A DNA stretch of 64,000 nucleotides from Pseudomonas purpurea (GTDB taxonomy: Bacteria; Pseudomonadota; Gammaproteobacteria; Pseudomonadales; Pseudomonadaceae): the NCBI RefSeq assembly GCF_039908635.1, contig NZ_CP150918.1, positions 2,537,001 to 2,601,000 of the forward strand, read 5' to 3'. Below are positions 35,628 through 45,304 of the stretch, piece by piece (position 1 is the stretch's first letter; the number at the start of each line of letters is the position of its first letter). Position numbers and translations under genes: made by a program. The notes beneath the pieces were generated by a model that was not told where the DNA came from, did not search any database, and was given only the letters and a program-made list of their open reading frames with translations.

Positions 35628-38600
35628 CTAGCTTGCCGGTTGCTCTTCAAGTTCCTCGTCGTCTTCACGCCGGTGCGCCCAGTGATACAGCGCAGGCAAT
35701 ATCAGCAGCGTGAGCGCGGTCGAAGAGAGAATGCCGCCGATCACCACGGTCGCCAAGGGGCGTTGCACTTCGGCACCGGTTCCGGTGGCCAGCGCCATGG
35801 GAATGAACCCAAGGGATGCCACCAGTGCCGTCATCAACACCGGGCGCAAGCGAGTCAGGGCCCCTTCGTTGATTGCGGCGCTGAGGGAACGGCCTTCCTC
35901 ACGCAGGTTACGAATGAAGGCAATCATCACCAACCCGTTGAGCACTGCCACGCCCGACAGCGCAATAAACCCCACGCCCGCCGAGATCGACAGCGGGATG
36001 TCCCGCAGCCACAGCGCCATGATTCCACCCGTCAGCGCAAACGGGATGCCGGTGAACACCAGCAAGCCGTCCTTGAGGTTGTTGAACATCATGAACAACA
36101 AGGCAAACACCAGCAGCAAGGCCACCGGCACCACGATCTGCAAGCGTTTGGCGGCCGATTGCAGTTGCTCGAACTGGCCGCCCCAGGTCGTCCAGTAGCC
36201 GGCCGGAACCTGCACCTGCTGATCGATCCGCTCGCTGGCCTCCTTCACAAACGAACCAATGTCGCGGCCGCGCACGTTGGCGCTGACAATCACCAGGCGC
36301 TTGCCGTTCTCGCGGCTGACCTGATTCGGCCCCAGCACCAGGTCCAGGCTGGCGACGTCCGAGAGGGCGATGAAACCGATCTGGTTGGCACTGCCGTTGA
36401 GCAAGGCCGGCACCGGAATCAGCAGCTTCGACAGCCCGTCGACATCCTGGCGCATGGCATCGGGCAGCCGCACCACCATGTCGAAGCGCCGGTCACCTTC
36501 ATACAGCGTCCCGGCCTGACGACCGCCGACGGCCACGGCGATGGTGTCCTGCACGTCGCCGATGTTTAGCCCATAACGGGCGGCCTTGTCGCGGTCGATG
36601 TTGATGGTCAGCACCGGCAGGCCGGTGGTTTGTTCGACCTTGACCTCCGAGGCGCCGCTGACCTGTTGCAGCGTGGCGGCAATGGTCGCGGCGGTGCTGT
36701 TGAGCACGGCCATGTCGTCGCCGAACACCTTGACCGCTACATCGCTGCGCACCCCGGAAATCAGTTCGTTGAAGCGCAGCTGGATCGGTTGTGACAGTTC
36801 ATAGTTGCTGCCCGGCATCATCGCCGTGGCGCGCTGGATATCAGCGATCAACGCTTCTCGGGACTTGTCCGGATCGGGCCATTGCGCCTTGGGCTTGAGC
36901 ATCACGTAGCTGTCGGAAATGTTCGGCGGCATCGGGTCCGAGGCGATTTCTGCGGTGCCGGTGCGGGCGAACATTCGCTCGACCTCTGGCACGTGCTCCA
37001 GCACGCGTTTTTCCAGGCGTTGCTGCATGTCCACCGACTGGCTCAGGCTGGTGCCGGGCACGCGCAAGGCTTGCAGGGCAAAGTCGCCTTCGCTGAGGCT
37101 GGGCACGAATTCGCTGCCCATGCGGCTGGCGACCCCTGCGCACACGGCGATCAGCGCAAGCGCCAGGGCAAAGGCCAGCGTGCGTCGGCCCATGACCCAC
37201 ACCAGTGCGGGCGCATACACGCGCCGCGCGCCGCGCATTACCAGGTTTTCTTCTTCCTTGACCTTGCCGGTGACGAACAGCGCAATCGCCGCCGGGACGA
37301 AGGTCACCGAGAGCAGCATGGCGCCGAGCAACGCAATGACCACAGTGAAGGCCATGGGGTGGAACATTTTGCCCTCGACCCCGGTGAGGGCAAAGATCGG
37401 CAGGTACACGACCATGATGATCAACTGACCGAAAATCAGCGGCCGTCGCGCTTCCTTGGCCGCCGCGAACACTTCGTGCAGGCGTTCTGAGCGGGTGAGG
37501 ATCCGACCGTGATGCTGTTGGGCATGGGCCAGGCGCCGGATGGCGTTTTCGACGATCACCACGGCGCCGTCGACGATGATGCCGAAGTCCAGGGCGCCCA
37601 GGCTCATCAGGTTGGCACTGACTTTGTGGGTGTACATGCCGGTGAAGGTAAACAGCATGGCCAGCGGAATCACCATGGCGGTGATCAGCGCCGCACGGAT
37701 GTTGCCCAGAAACAGGAACAGAATCACGATCACCAGGATCGCGCCTTCAATCAGGTTTTTCTTCACCGTGGCAATGGCTTTGTCCACCAGCGTGGTGCGG
37801 TCATACACGGTCACGGCGACCACGCCTGCCGGCAGCGAGCGGTTGATCTGTTCCAGCTTGCCAGCCACGGCCTGGGACACGGTGCGGCTGTTCTCGCCGA
37901 TCAGCATGAACACCGTGCCGAGCACCACTTCTCGGCCGTTTTCGGTGGCTGCGCCGGTGCGCAGTTCACGGCCGATGTCGACGGTCGCGACGTTCTTGAT
38001 CCGGATCGGCGTGCCGTCGACTGTGGTCATGACGATGTTGGCGATGTCCTCGGGGGTCGCCACTTGGCCCGGTGCGCGAATCAACAGTTGCTCGCCGCTG
38101 CGCTCGATATAACCCGCGCCGACGTTGGCGTTGTTGCGTTCCAGTGCGGTCACCAGATCGGCCAGGGTCAGTTTGTAGGCCGCCAGCCGTTTGGGATCGG
38201 GCGCAATCTGGTACTCCTTGGCGTAGCCACCGATGGTGTTGATTTCAGCGACGCCGGGCACGTTGCGCAGTTGAGGTTTGATGATCCAGTCCTGAATCAC
38301 CCGCAGGTCGGTGGGCGTATAGGCGCTGCCGTCCTCCTTGACCGCGCCTTCGCGAGCCTCGACCGTCCACAGGAAAATCTCCCCGAGGCCGGTGGAAATC
38401 GGCCCCATCACGGCTTCGACGCCTTCGGGCAATTGTTCCTTGGCCACTTGCAGGCGTTCGTTCACCAGTTGGCGGGCGAAGAACAGGTCGGTGCCTTCCT
38501 TGAAAATCACCGTGACCTGCGACAAACCCGAGCGCGACAGCGAGCGGGTCTGTTCCAGCGCCGGTAAGCCGGCCATCGCGGTTTCAATCGGGAAGGTGAT

Positions 38601-38792
38601 GCGTTGTTCGGTTTCCAGCGGTGAAAACCCGGCAGCCGCTGTGTTGATTTGCACCTGTACGTTGGTGATGTCCGGCACCGCGTCGATCGGCAGCTTCTGG
38701 TAGCTGGCGATGCCGAGACCGGCCATGAGTAAAACCGCGAGCAGCACGATGATGCGCTGCTCGATAGCGAATTGGATCAGGCGTTCGAACAT
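35628..38792 (-). CDS. czcA: Heavy-metal RND efflux pump, inner-membrane transporter
   Basis: A 1054-residue HME-RND transporter that drives metal cations out of the cell by proton antiport. The proton-relay signature in helix IV is DFGIIVDGAVVIVEN with Asp402, Asp408 and Glu415, identical in pattern and numbering to CzcA-type Zn/Co/Cd pumps. Twelve-helix layout with two large periplasmic loops is evident. It ends with a polar tail RREDDEELEEQPAS. Third gene of the czcCBA operon; czcB ends 26 bases upstream. Specificity is inferred from the signature, not proven. Confidence 0.92.
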   Translation of the reverse strand: MFERLIQFAIEQRIIVLLAVLLMAGLGIASYQKLPIDAVPDITNVQVQINTAAAGFSPLETEQRITFPIETAMAGLPALEQTRSLSRSGLSQVTVIFKEGTDLFFARQLVNERLQVAKEQLPEGVEAVMGPISTGLGEIFLWTVEAREGAVKEDGSAYTPTDLRVIQDWIIKPQLRNVPGVAEINTIGGYAKEYQIAPDPKRLAAYKLTLADLVTALERNNANVGAGYIERSGEQLLIRAPGQVATPEDIANIVMTTVDGTPIRIKNVATVDIGRELRTGAATENGREVVLGTVFMLIGENSRTVSQAVAGKLEQINRSLPAGVVAVTVYDRTTLVDKAIATVKKNLIEGAILVIVILFLFLGNIRAALITAMVIPLAMLFTFTGMYTHKVSANLMSLGALDFGIIVDGAVVIVENAIRRLAHAQQHHGRILTRSERLHEVFAAAKEARRPLIFGQLIIMVVYLPIFALTGVEGKMFHPMAFTVVIALLGAMLLSVTFVPAAIALFVTGKVKEEENLVMRGARRVYAPALVWVMGRRTLAFALALALIAVCAGVASRMGSEFVPSLSEGDFALQALRVPGTSLSQSVDMQQRLEKRVLEHVPEVERMFARTGTAEIASDPMPPNISDSYVMLKPKAQWPDPDKSREALIADIQRATAMMPGSNYELSQPIQLRFNELISGVRSDVAVKVFGDDMAVLNSTAATIAATLQQVSGASEVKVEQTTGLPVLTINIDRDKAARYGLNIGDVQDTIAVAVGGRQAGTLYEGDRRFDMVVRLPDAMRQDVDGLSKLLIPVPALLNGSANQIGFIALSDVASLDLVLGPNQVSRENGKRLVIVSANVRGRDIGSFVKEASERIDQQVQVPAGYWTTWGGQFEQLQSAAKRLQIVVPVALLLVFALLFMMFNNLKDGLLVFTGIPFALTGGIMALWLRDIPLSISAGVGFIALSGVAVLNGLVMIAFIRNLREEGRSLSAAINEGALTRLRPVLMTALVASLGFIPMALATGTGAEVQRPLATVVIGGILSSTALTLLILPALYHWAHRREDDEELEEQPAS

Positions 38793-38818
38793 AAGGAGCT
38801 TCCAGGACGAATGACGGA

Positions 38819-40024
38819 TCAGTGAGCGTGCTCGGCCGAGGCCTTGCCCAGTTCTGACTTGAGAATGAAGCTGCCAGCCGCAGCGACCTGCGCCCCGGCA
38901 GCAAGGCCCTGGGTGATTTCGACCTGACCGGCTGCGCGGCTGCCGAGCACCACGGGCTGCGCCTTGAAGCCGTCAGCGGTGCGCACGAACACCGAGGGTT
39001 TGTCCTCGACGGTCTGGATCGCGGTTTCCGGTACGGCGACCCGCGCCTGGCGGGTTTCGGTGGCCACCCGCACGGTCACGAACAACCCCGGGCGCCAGGC
39101 GCCTTGCGGGTTGGCCAGGGTGACGCGGACCGTGGCGGTGCGGGTTTGCTCGCCAAGCAGGCTGCCGACGTAGGTCACGGTACCCGCGACTTCGGCGTTC
39201 AGTTCGGTGGCACTGACGTTCACCGATTTGCCCACCAGCACCTGGTTCAGGTCCTTGGGTGACACGCCAAACGTCACCCACACCTGCGACAGGTCGGAGA
39301 GGGTGAAGACGCTGGTGCTGTCGTTGACCACCTCGCCGAGGGCCAGGTGTTTTTCCACTACCACGCCATCGAACGGGGCGCGTAGCTCATAACGATTGCC
39401 GCCACTGGCCACGGTACTGCCGCTGAGCACGCTGATTTTCTGCCGGGCGTTGCTCAGGGCAATCTCGGCTTCTTGCAAGGCTTGGCGTGCCTGGAGGAAA
39501 TCCTGCTCGGCAGAAATCTTGTCCTGCCATAGCGAACGCTCGCGCTCGAACGTGGTGCGGGCCAGTTCGACCCGGCGTTGCGCCGCAGCCTGCTCGCTGC
39601 GCTGATCAGAGATTTGCTGGCTGGCGATGACGGCCAGCAACTGGCCTTTTTTCACCGATTGACCAAGGTTCACCAGCACCTGTTCGACCACGCCAGCGGC
39701 ACGTGGCACGACGTGGGCGGTACGGTCTTCGTCGAAACGGATTTCACCGGGGAAGGGCAGCGACAGGCCGATGTCCTGCGCCCCGGCATCGGCTAGCTGA
39801 ATGCCGGCCGCTTGAATCTGTTCAGCGTTCAGCGTCAGGTGGTCTTCTTCCTCGGCTTCGCCTTCGGCATGTGCGTCAGTTGCGGGCGTTGCGTCTTCGT
39901 CGCCGTGCTCGGCATGCGGCTGCTCCTGGGCGCTGGGTGTTTGCGCCTGTTTCGTCAGCAATGACCCCAGGCCGACGCCTGCAATCAGGGTCAGCGCGAT
40001 GGCGAGGATGGTTTTTGTGTCCAT
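38819..40024 (-). CDS. czcB: Heavy-metal RND efflux, periplasmic adaptor
   Basis: A 401-residue membrane-fusion protein linking CzcA to the outer-membrane factor. N-terminal membrane anchor (TILAIALTLIAGVGLGSLLT) is followed by a His/Glu/Asp-rich segment (about 35-70, HAEHGDEDATPATDAHAEGE) likely to bind metal. The lipoyl and hairpin region follows (AAGVVEQVLVNLGQSVKKGQ, then IASQQISDQRSEQAAAQRRV) and beta-barrel domains. The start at 40024 (MDTKTIL) follows GGGAGTATCC. It is cotranscribed with czcC and czcA. Confidence 0.9.
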   Translation of the reverse strand: MDTKTILAIALTLIAGVGLGSLLTKQAQTPSAQEQPHAEHGDEDATPATDAHAEGEAEEEDHLTLNAEQIQAAGIQLADAGAQDIGLSLPFPGEIRFDEDRTAHVVPRAAGVVEQVLVNLGQSVKKGQLLAVIASQQISDQRSEQAAAQRRVELARTTFERERSLWQDKISAEQDFLQARQALQEAEIALSNARQKISVLSGSTVASGGNRYELRAPFDGVVVEKHLALGEVVNDSTSVFTLSDLSQVWVTFGVSPKDLNQVLVGKSVNVSATELNAEVAGTVTYVGSLLGEQTRTATVRVTLANPQGAWRPGLFVTVRVATETRQARVAVPETAIQTVEDKPSVFVRTADGFKAQPVVLGSRAAGQVEITQGLAAGAQVAAAGSFILKSELGKASAEHAH

Positions 40025-40088
40025 GGATACTCCCGACACTCCATTGCCTGCGGCGAATGGGTGTGAAAAATCGTGGTTTGAAAAGGCT

Positions 40089-41375
40089 TCAAGGCGTGTG
40101 GGTGAACGCGTTCATGTCGCCGAAGATGCGTTCGATGCGCACCCAGGCGCTGGTGGCGTCCGCGATGGCCTGGATGTACTGGCTGCGGGCGTCGATCAGG
40201 GTGCGCTGTGCGTCGAGCACATCGAGGAAGGCGAACTTGCCTTTCTCGAACCCTCGGGTGGCGGTGTCGACGGCGCTTTGCGCGGCGGGCAGGATCGTGA
40301 GCGTGTACGCGTTCATCTCAGTGCTCGCCGTGGTCCATTGGTCGAGGGTGGTCTGGACTTGCGCGCGCAAGCGCAGTTCGGTGGCGTTGCGCAGGTCCCG
40401 CGCCTGATCGGCTCGACGAGCGGCCGCCAGCACGTTGCCCTGATTGCGGTTGAACAGCGGAATCGGCATCGACAGCCCGACCACGTTGACGCGCTCGCGG
40501 TCGGTCTCGCTGTACTGGCTGCCGACGCTCACGGTCAGGTCGGGAATCCGCTGCGCTTTCTCCAGGCCCAACGATGCTTCTTTCTGGCTGATCTGTAATT
40601 GCGCCAGCCGCAGCTCGGCGGTCTCGGCCAACCGCCCCAGCAATTGCGGCGAGGAGGGGGCTGGCGGCACCGCGCCGGCCGGTTCCTGGACACGTTCGAA
40701 ACTCGCTTTCGGTGAACCGGTAACGTGGGCCAGTTGCTGGTAGGCCGTGGCCTGGTCGCGTTCGGCGCGGCTCAACTGCAAGCGTACTTGTGACAACTGC
40801 ACCTGCGCGCGCGTGGCTTCAACCGGTGATGACTGGCCTGCATTGACCCGGCCTTGCGCAACATTCAGCCCGCGCTCGGCGAGCGTCAGGGACTGGCGCG
40901 TCAGCAGCAAGCGCTGTTGCGCCGTGGCGGAGCCGTAGAAGGCTTCGATCACATCGGCCCGCAAGCTGTTGCGTTGGCGCTCCAGTTCGACATCCGCCGC
41001 CGCTTGGGCGCGGCTGGCCACGTCAATGCGTGCGCCGCGCTTGCCGCCCAGTTCCAGCGGCTGGTTGAGCATTACGGTGGTTGTGCGCGAATTGCGCCGC
41101 GTGTCCTCGGCCTGCCACGATACTTCGGGGTTGGGAATCAGCCCAGCCTGTTGACGGTCGCCTTGGGCAATGCCGATTTCCCATTGCGCGGCCGCCAGAT
41201 CCGGGTTGTTGGCAAACGCGGTGGCCAGTGCCTGATTCAAGGTGAGTGCGGGTTCTTGCGCGGCGGCGTTCAGTGTCAACAGCATGGACAACAGGCCCAC
41301 ACAATAGAGGGAAGTTCTGATGCCTGGCGGTCTGTATAACGTTATAGGCCCATACACTTTTGAGGGTTCCTTCAT
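40089..41375 (-). CDS. czcC: Heavy-metal RND efflux, outer-membrane factor
   Basis: A TolC-like outer-membrane protein, 428 residues as called. A signal peptide (TSLYCVGLLSMLLTLNAAAQ) is preceded by an unusually long N-terminus, and two OEP repeats follow (LNQALATAFANNPDLAAAQ, then QAADVELERQRNSLRADVIE). First gene of the operon and divergent from czcRS. The start is uncertain: ATG at 41375 has no clear ribosome-binding site, whereas GTG at 41357 has AAGGAA about nine bases upstream. The DNA near the start also contains the palindrome TATAACGTTATA (41335-41346). Confidence 0.85.
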   Translation of the reverse strand: MKEPSKVYGPITLYRPPGIRTSLYCVGLLSMLLTLNAAAQEPALTLNQALATAFANNPDLAAAQWEIGIAQGDRQQAGLIPNPEVSWQAEDTRRNSRTTTVMLNQPLELGGKRGARIDVASRAQAAADVELERQRNSLRADVIEAFYGSATAQQRLLLTRQSLTLAERGLNVAQGRVNAGQSSPVEATRAQVQLSQVRLQLSRAERDQATAYQQLAHVTGSPKASFERVQEPAGAVPPAPSSPQLLGRLAETAELRLAQLQISQKEASLGLEKAQRIPDLTVSVGSQYSETDRERVNVVGLSMPIPLFNRNQGNVLAAARRADQARDLRNATELRLRAQVQTTLDQWTTASTEMNAYTLTILPAAQSAVDTATRGFEKGKFAFLDVLDAQRTLIDARSQYIQAIADATSAWVRIERIFGDMNAFTHTP

Positions 41376-41844
41376 ACGGTAATGTCTATGCCGCGAATGT
41401 AGTGGGCCGTGCTTATCAGAAAGGTGACTGGATAATTACAAATACGTTATCCGCCGCTGCGTCATAACGTTTTGCATTAGCATGGAAAGTGTCGGGGGGT
41501 GAGAGGGCAATATCAAGAAACAAATAGCCGGCTGTTATCCGCCGAACTGCACTTGTTAGATTTATTTATCCATGCAAGAGCAAGAGAATTAACCGGTATA
41601 TTGCGTCAATGCCTGCGGCATTTCGTCGCAAATCCTGATTTAAGCCCTCAAGCACGGCTGTCTCGATTGACCTTGTAGTCACTTCAGGCTTTAGGGTTGC
41701 AGCCCTTGAAGGCAGCAAATGACTTTGCTCAAGGTGTAGCCAATACCACTGTTTATTTGCCTGGAAAGCCAAACAAGAAATCACTCTAATTTTCCGGGTT
41801 AATTCATTATTTATTTATCTGTATTTATTTAAGGGTGAAAACGT
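41376..41844. other. Divergent czcC/czcR control region
   Basis: A 469-base AT-rich stretch between czcC and czcR. It must hold both promoters. Short A/T-rich tracts occur near 41560-41580 and 41795-41835. A 72-codon minus-strand frame (41566-41784) begins with GTG, lacks a ribosome-binding site and resembles no family, so it is not called. I could not locate a CzcR box with confidence. Confidence 0.6.
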
Positions 41845-42519
41845 ATGCGAATCCTTGTGATTGAGGACGAGCTGAAAACTGCCGAGTACTTGCACCAGGG
41901 TTTAACGGAAAGTGGTTATGTCGTGGATGTTGCATCGACCGGTGCCGACGGTCTTCATCTGGCCCGCCAACAGGCCTACGACCTGGTTATTCTGGATGTC
42001 AATCTTCCCGAGCTGGATGGCTGGGAAGTGCTCGAACATATTCGCAAGAGTGGTAACACGCGGGTGATGATGCTGACGGCCAGAGGGCGCCTGGCCGACA
42101 AGGTCAAGGGGCTCGACCTGGGCGCCGATGATTACCTGGTCAAGCCGTTCGAGTTTCCCGAACTGCTGGCGCGGGTCCGTACCCTGATGCGGCGCAGCGA
42201 ACACATTCCCTTGCCGCATGTGTTGAAAGTGGCCGACCTGGAGCTTGATCAGGGCCGCCACCGCGCGTTTCGCGGTGAACAACGCATCGACCTGACCACC
42301 AAGGAGTTCGCGCTGTTGCACCTGCTGATGCGTCAGTCTGGCGAGGTACTCTCGCGCACCCAGATCATTTCGCTGGTGTGGGACATGAATTTTGATTGCG
42401 ACACCAATGTGGTAGAGGTCTCGATTCGGCGGTTGCGGGCGAAAATCGACGACCCGTTCGAGACCAAACTCATCCATACCCTGCGCGGCGTGGGCTATGT
42501 GCTGGAGGCTCGGGAATGA
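41845..42519 (+). CDS. czcR: Heavy-metal response regulator (OmpR family)
   Basis: A 224-residue two-component regulator. The receiver domain (1-115) shows the acidic pocket ED at 8-9, the phosphoacceptor Asp51 ([13 protein letters not shown]), and Lys in LVKPF. The C-terminal winged helix (about 125-222) contains [20 protein letters not shown] and [12 protein letters not shown]. It belongs to the CzcR/CopR group, overlaps the kinase gene by four bases (ATGA) and is divergent from czcCBA, its presumed target. Confidence 0.9.
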   Translation: MRILVIEDELKTAEYLHQGLTESGYVVDVASTGADGLHLARQQAYDLVILDVNLPELDGWEVLEHIRKSGNTRVMMLTARGRLADKVKGLDLGADDYLVKPFEFPELLARVRTLMRRSEHIPLPHVLKVADLELDQGRHRAFRGEQRIDLTTKEFALLHLLMRQSGEVLSRTQIISLVWDMNFDCDTNVVEVSIRRLRAKIDDPFETKLIHTLRGVGYVLEARE

Positions 42520-43952
42520 AGCCGGCGAGTTTGTCGATGCGCCTGGGTTTGACGGTCAGCATCATGGGCGCGGTGCTGGTGGTGTTACTGGCGATCCTGG
42601 CGTTTCTGGCGCTCACCCATGAACTGGATGGCCTGGCCAAAAGCAGCCTGGAAAAGAAAATGGCGCAGATCCAGCACAGCCTGTCGATGGACATGAGTGC
42701 CCGAGATATTTCCCGCAAACCCCATTCGCTGCTGGATCAGGTGATGGGGCACGACAACCTGAACCTGACCATCCTCGACAAACAGAACCCGGCGCAGCCG
42801 TTGCTCAGTTATGGGACCACGCTGCCAAACCCGGCCTTGGCGCAGACCGAAGCGGCCACCGCGACTGTCGACAAGCTCTCGTACTTCAGCCGCTCGGACG
42901 GGCAGGGCAATCATTTCCTCACCGCATCCCGGCTCATGCCATTGAAGGACGGCGAGACGGTACCGGTGTTGCTGTCGATTGATCGTTCCAATGACGAAGC
43001 GCTGCTCAGCGCCTACCTCAGTTCAACCATCGTCGCGTTGCCGCTGCTGTTGATTGTCATCGGCATCAGCGCGTGGGCGATTGTCCAGCGGGGGCTGGCG
43101 CCACTGCGCGAGTTTCGCAAGGTGGCCGCCATGGTTTCGACCCAGGACCTTGGCCATCGGCTGTCGGTGGTCAACATGCCCCAGGAACTCAGCGAATTGG
43201 CCCATGGCATCAACTTCATGCTGCACCGTCTCGACAGCGGCGTGCAGCAGTTGTCGCAATTCTCCGATGACCTGGCCCATGAGTTGCGTTCGCCCATCAC
43301 CAACCTGATGGGCAAGGCGCAGGTCACACTGTCGCGCGAGCGTCCGCCCGAGGCATACAAATCGGTGCTGGCGTCATGCACCGAAGAGCTGGAGCGGGTG
43401 AACCGGATCGTTTCCGACATGCTGTTCCTGGCGCAGGTCAGCCATCCGGCGGCGTTCGTGCCGTTTGAAACCATTGTTCTGGAGGACGAGGCGCGGAGGG
43501 TCGTGGAGCTGTTCTCGCTGTCTGCCGAAGACAAACGCATCACGCTGAAGGTCTCGGGCAGCGCCAGTACGCTGGGTGACCGGTTGATGATTCAGCGGGC
43601 TATCTCCAATTTGCTGTCCAATGCGATACGCCACTGTCCGCCCGGTAACGTCATTTCCATCGTGATCGAGGCCCACGCCGAACAGGTCTCGGTGCTGGTC
43701 GGCAACCCTGGCGCGGGCATCGGGGCGCAACACTTGCCGTACCTGTTCGACCGCTTCTACCGGGTCGACAACAGCCGTTCGCGTGCGCAGGGCGGCACCG
43801 GGTTGGGCCTGGCGATTGTGCGCTCGATCATGAGCCTGCATCAGGGTTCGGCCGACGCCCAGAGTCTGCCCGGCAGCGCCACGGTGTTTCGCCTGGTGTT
43901 TCCGGGCGGCGATGCACCGGGGCACCCAGAGCACGGTGTAGTGCGTAGCTGA
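42516..43952 (+). CDS. czcS: Heavy-metal sensor histidine kinase
   Basis: A 478-residue membrane kinase of the CzcS/CopS type. Two transmembrane segments (about 12-32 and 168-188) flank a periplasmic sensor of about 135 residues. A HAMP domain follows, then the H-box [14 protein letters not shown] with phospho-accepting His255, N-box [11 protein letters not shown] and G-box [13 protein letters not shown]. The ATG at 42516 overlaps the czcR stop, implying coupling. It probably senses periplasmic Zn, Cd or Co; this is inferred from the neighbouring pump. Confidence 0.9.
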   Translation: MKPASLSMRLGLTVSIMGAVLVVLLAILAFLALTHELDGLAKSSLEKKMAQIQHSLSMDMSARDISRKPHSLLDQVMGHDNLNLTILDKQNPAQPLLSYGTTLPNPALAQTEAATATVDKLSYFSRSDGQGNHFLTASRLMPLKDGETVPVLLSIDRSNDEALLSAYLSSTIVALPLLLIVIGISAWAIVQRGLAPLREFRKVAAMVSTQDLGHRLSVVNMPQELSELAHGINFMLHRLDSGVQQLSQFSDDLAHELRSPITNLMGKAQVTLSRERPPEAYKSVLASCTEELERVNRIVSDMLFLAQVSHPAAFVPFETIVLEDEARRVVELFSLSAEDKRITLKVSGSASTLGDRLMIQRAISNLLSNAIRHCPPGNVISIVIEAHAEQVSVLVGNPGAGIGAQHLPYLFDRFYRVDNSRSRAQGGTGLGLAIVRSIMSLHQGSADAQSLPGSATVFRLVFPGGDAPGHPEHGVVRS

Positions 43953-44000
43953 TTCGGTATGGCTTAGACTCGGCGTCTCAATGGAAAGAGCAACAACGCC

Positions 44001-44897
44001 ATGGCTCGCGGCACACTCACCGTTCTCGATGCTCCCTCCAATCTGGGGCTCAGCCCGCCGGATTCCGGCAGCGTTCCGGGGTGCTATAAACTGCCGTGGG
44101 CCTTGCGTGATCGTGGCCTGCTCGGGTTTTTGAACGCTGACGATGCCGGGTGCGTGGTGCCGCCGCGTTACAACGCCCAATGGACGGTTGGGGAGGGCGA
44201 CCGCAACGCCGTCGCGATGGCGGATTACTCGATTCGCCTGGCCGACCGTCTCCAGCCGCTGATCGAGCAAGGTCGCCGGGTGTTGGTGCTGGGAGGTGAT
44301 TGCAGCATTCTTCTGGGCAACCTGCTGGCCTTGAAGCGCCGGGGGCGTTATGGCCTGGTGTTTCTGGATGCCCACAGCGATTTCCGTCATCCCGGCAACG
44401 CCGACGAAATCAGGGCCGCGGCGGGCGAAGACCTGGCGATTGTCACCGGGCGTGGCGATGCCCGTCTGGTCAACCTCGAAGGGCGCGGGCCTTACGTGCA
44501 AGAGGCGGATGTGCATGTTGTCGGGGTTCGGGCAAACGATGAATACCTGGCTGACCTGACCAGCACCGCGATCACGCTGACCACCAGCCAGACAATGGCG
44601 GCGCAGGGCATCGAACCGTTGATTGACCAGGTGCTGACCACGGTCGCCCGGCACACCGAAGGTTTCTGGATTCATCTGGATCTGGATGTTGTCGATGGCG
44701 CCGAGATGTTTGCGGCGGACTGTCCGGAGCCGGACGGCCCATCATTTGCGAGACTGACGCAGTTGCTCGCGGGGTTGTTCAGGTCGCCACACTGCATCGG
44801 GATTGACGTGACGATCTACGACCCTGACCTCGACCCTGCGGGCGTCTGTGCCGAGCGAATCGTGCAGTGCCTGACGCTGGCATTGTCGTCTGACTGA
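44001..44897 (+). CDS. Arginase family hydrolase, variant metal site
   Basis: A 298-residue ureohydrolase-fold enzyme. Metal-site motifs are DAHSDF (123-128) and HLDLDVVD (225-232), which supply most Mn ligands. The first motif reads GGDCS (98-102), where classical arginases and agmatinases have GGDHS, so the usual His ligand is a Cys. The substrate is therefore unlikely to be guessed; it could be an amidine or guanidine compound. It stands alone after czcS. ATGGCTCGCGG at 44001 is preceded by a weak AAAGAG. Confidence 0.8.
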   Translation: MARGTLTVLDAPSNLGLSPPDSGSVPGCYKLPWALRDRGLLGFLNADDAGCVVPPRYNAQWTVGEGDRNAVAMADYSIRLADRLQPLIEQGRRVLVLGGDCSILLGNLLALKRRGRYGLVFLDAHSDFRHPGNADEIRAAAGEDLAIVTGRGDARLVNLEGRGPYVQEADVHVVGVRANDEYLADLTSTAITLTTSQTMAAQGIEPLIDQVLTTVARHTEGFWIHLDLDVVDGAEMFAADCPEPDGPSFARLTQLLAGLFRSPHCIGIDVTIYDPDLDPAGVCAERIVQCLTLALSSD

Positions 44898-44903
44898 ACG
44901 AAA

Positions 44904-44937
44904 ACAGGGCCCGTTGCTTGAGGCAAACGGGCCCTGT
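44904..44937. terminator. Strong bidirectional terminator hairpin
   Basis: ACAGGGCCCGTT (44904-44915) pairs perfectly with AACGGGCCCTGT (44926-44937); A-rich sequence precedes and T-rich follows. It lies between the convergent arginase-family gene and the small unknown gene. Confidence 0.75.
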
Positions 44938-44974
44938 CGTTTAACGCCGGGACATCACGGCGTCAGGTGGCGAC

Positions 44975-45304
44975 TCAGCAAAACCGGTCGATGACCCGGA
45001 CTTCGTTGGGGGTCTGCAACGCCTGCCATTCATTGCGCAGGGTTTGCAGGACGCGCCCGATGAAGTCCTTGTCGGCGGCGGCTTTCTTGCCGACATAACC
45101 CTGGCCGCGACGGTACATCTTCAGTCGGGCGCACAGGTCGCGGGTGTTCTGTTCGAACTCGGCCTCGTGGGCGTGGGGCGACAGGCAGTCGATATGCACC
45201 TGGCCCGACGTCGACACCCAGAGGATATGGCTGTCGTGGCTGTCTTTTTGCGCTGCGAACATGCGAGCCAGTTCATCAATAGTTGGTTGATTGTTCAGAT
45301 TCAT
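44975..45304 (-). CDS. Unknown 109-residue protein
   Basis: A soluble protein starting MNLNNQPTIDELARMFAAQK, with SHDSHILWVSTSGQVHIDCL, LCARLKMYRRGQGYVGKKAA and a C-terminal VRVIDRFC. I recognise no family. The ATG at 45304 follows GGGG. It is conserved-looking in composition (GC-rich third positions) and ends next to a strong terminator. Confidence 0.65.
   Translation of the reverse strand: MNLNNQPTIDELARMFAAQKDSHDSHILWVSTSGQVHIDCLSPHAHEAEFEQNTRDLCARLKMYRRGQGYVGKKAAADKDFIGRVLQTLRNEWQALQTPNEVRVIDRFC

Noticed and set aside
41566-41784. 72-codon minus-strand frame in the czc control region
   Set aside because: GTG start without ribosome-binding site and no family; overlaps the expected divergent promoters.
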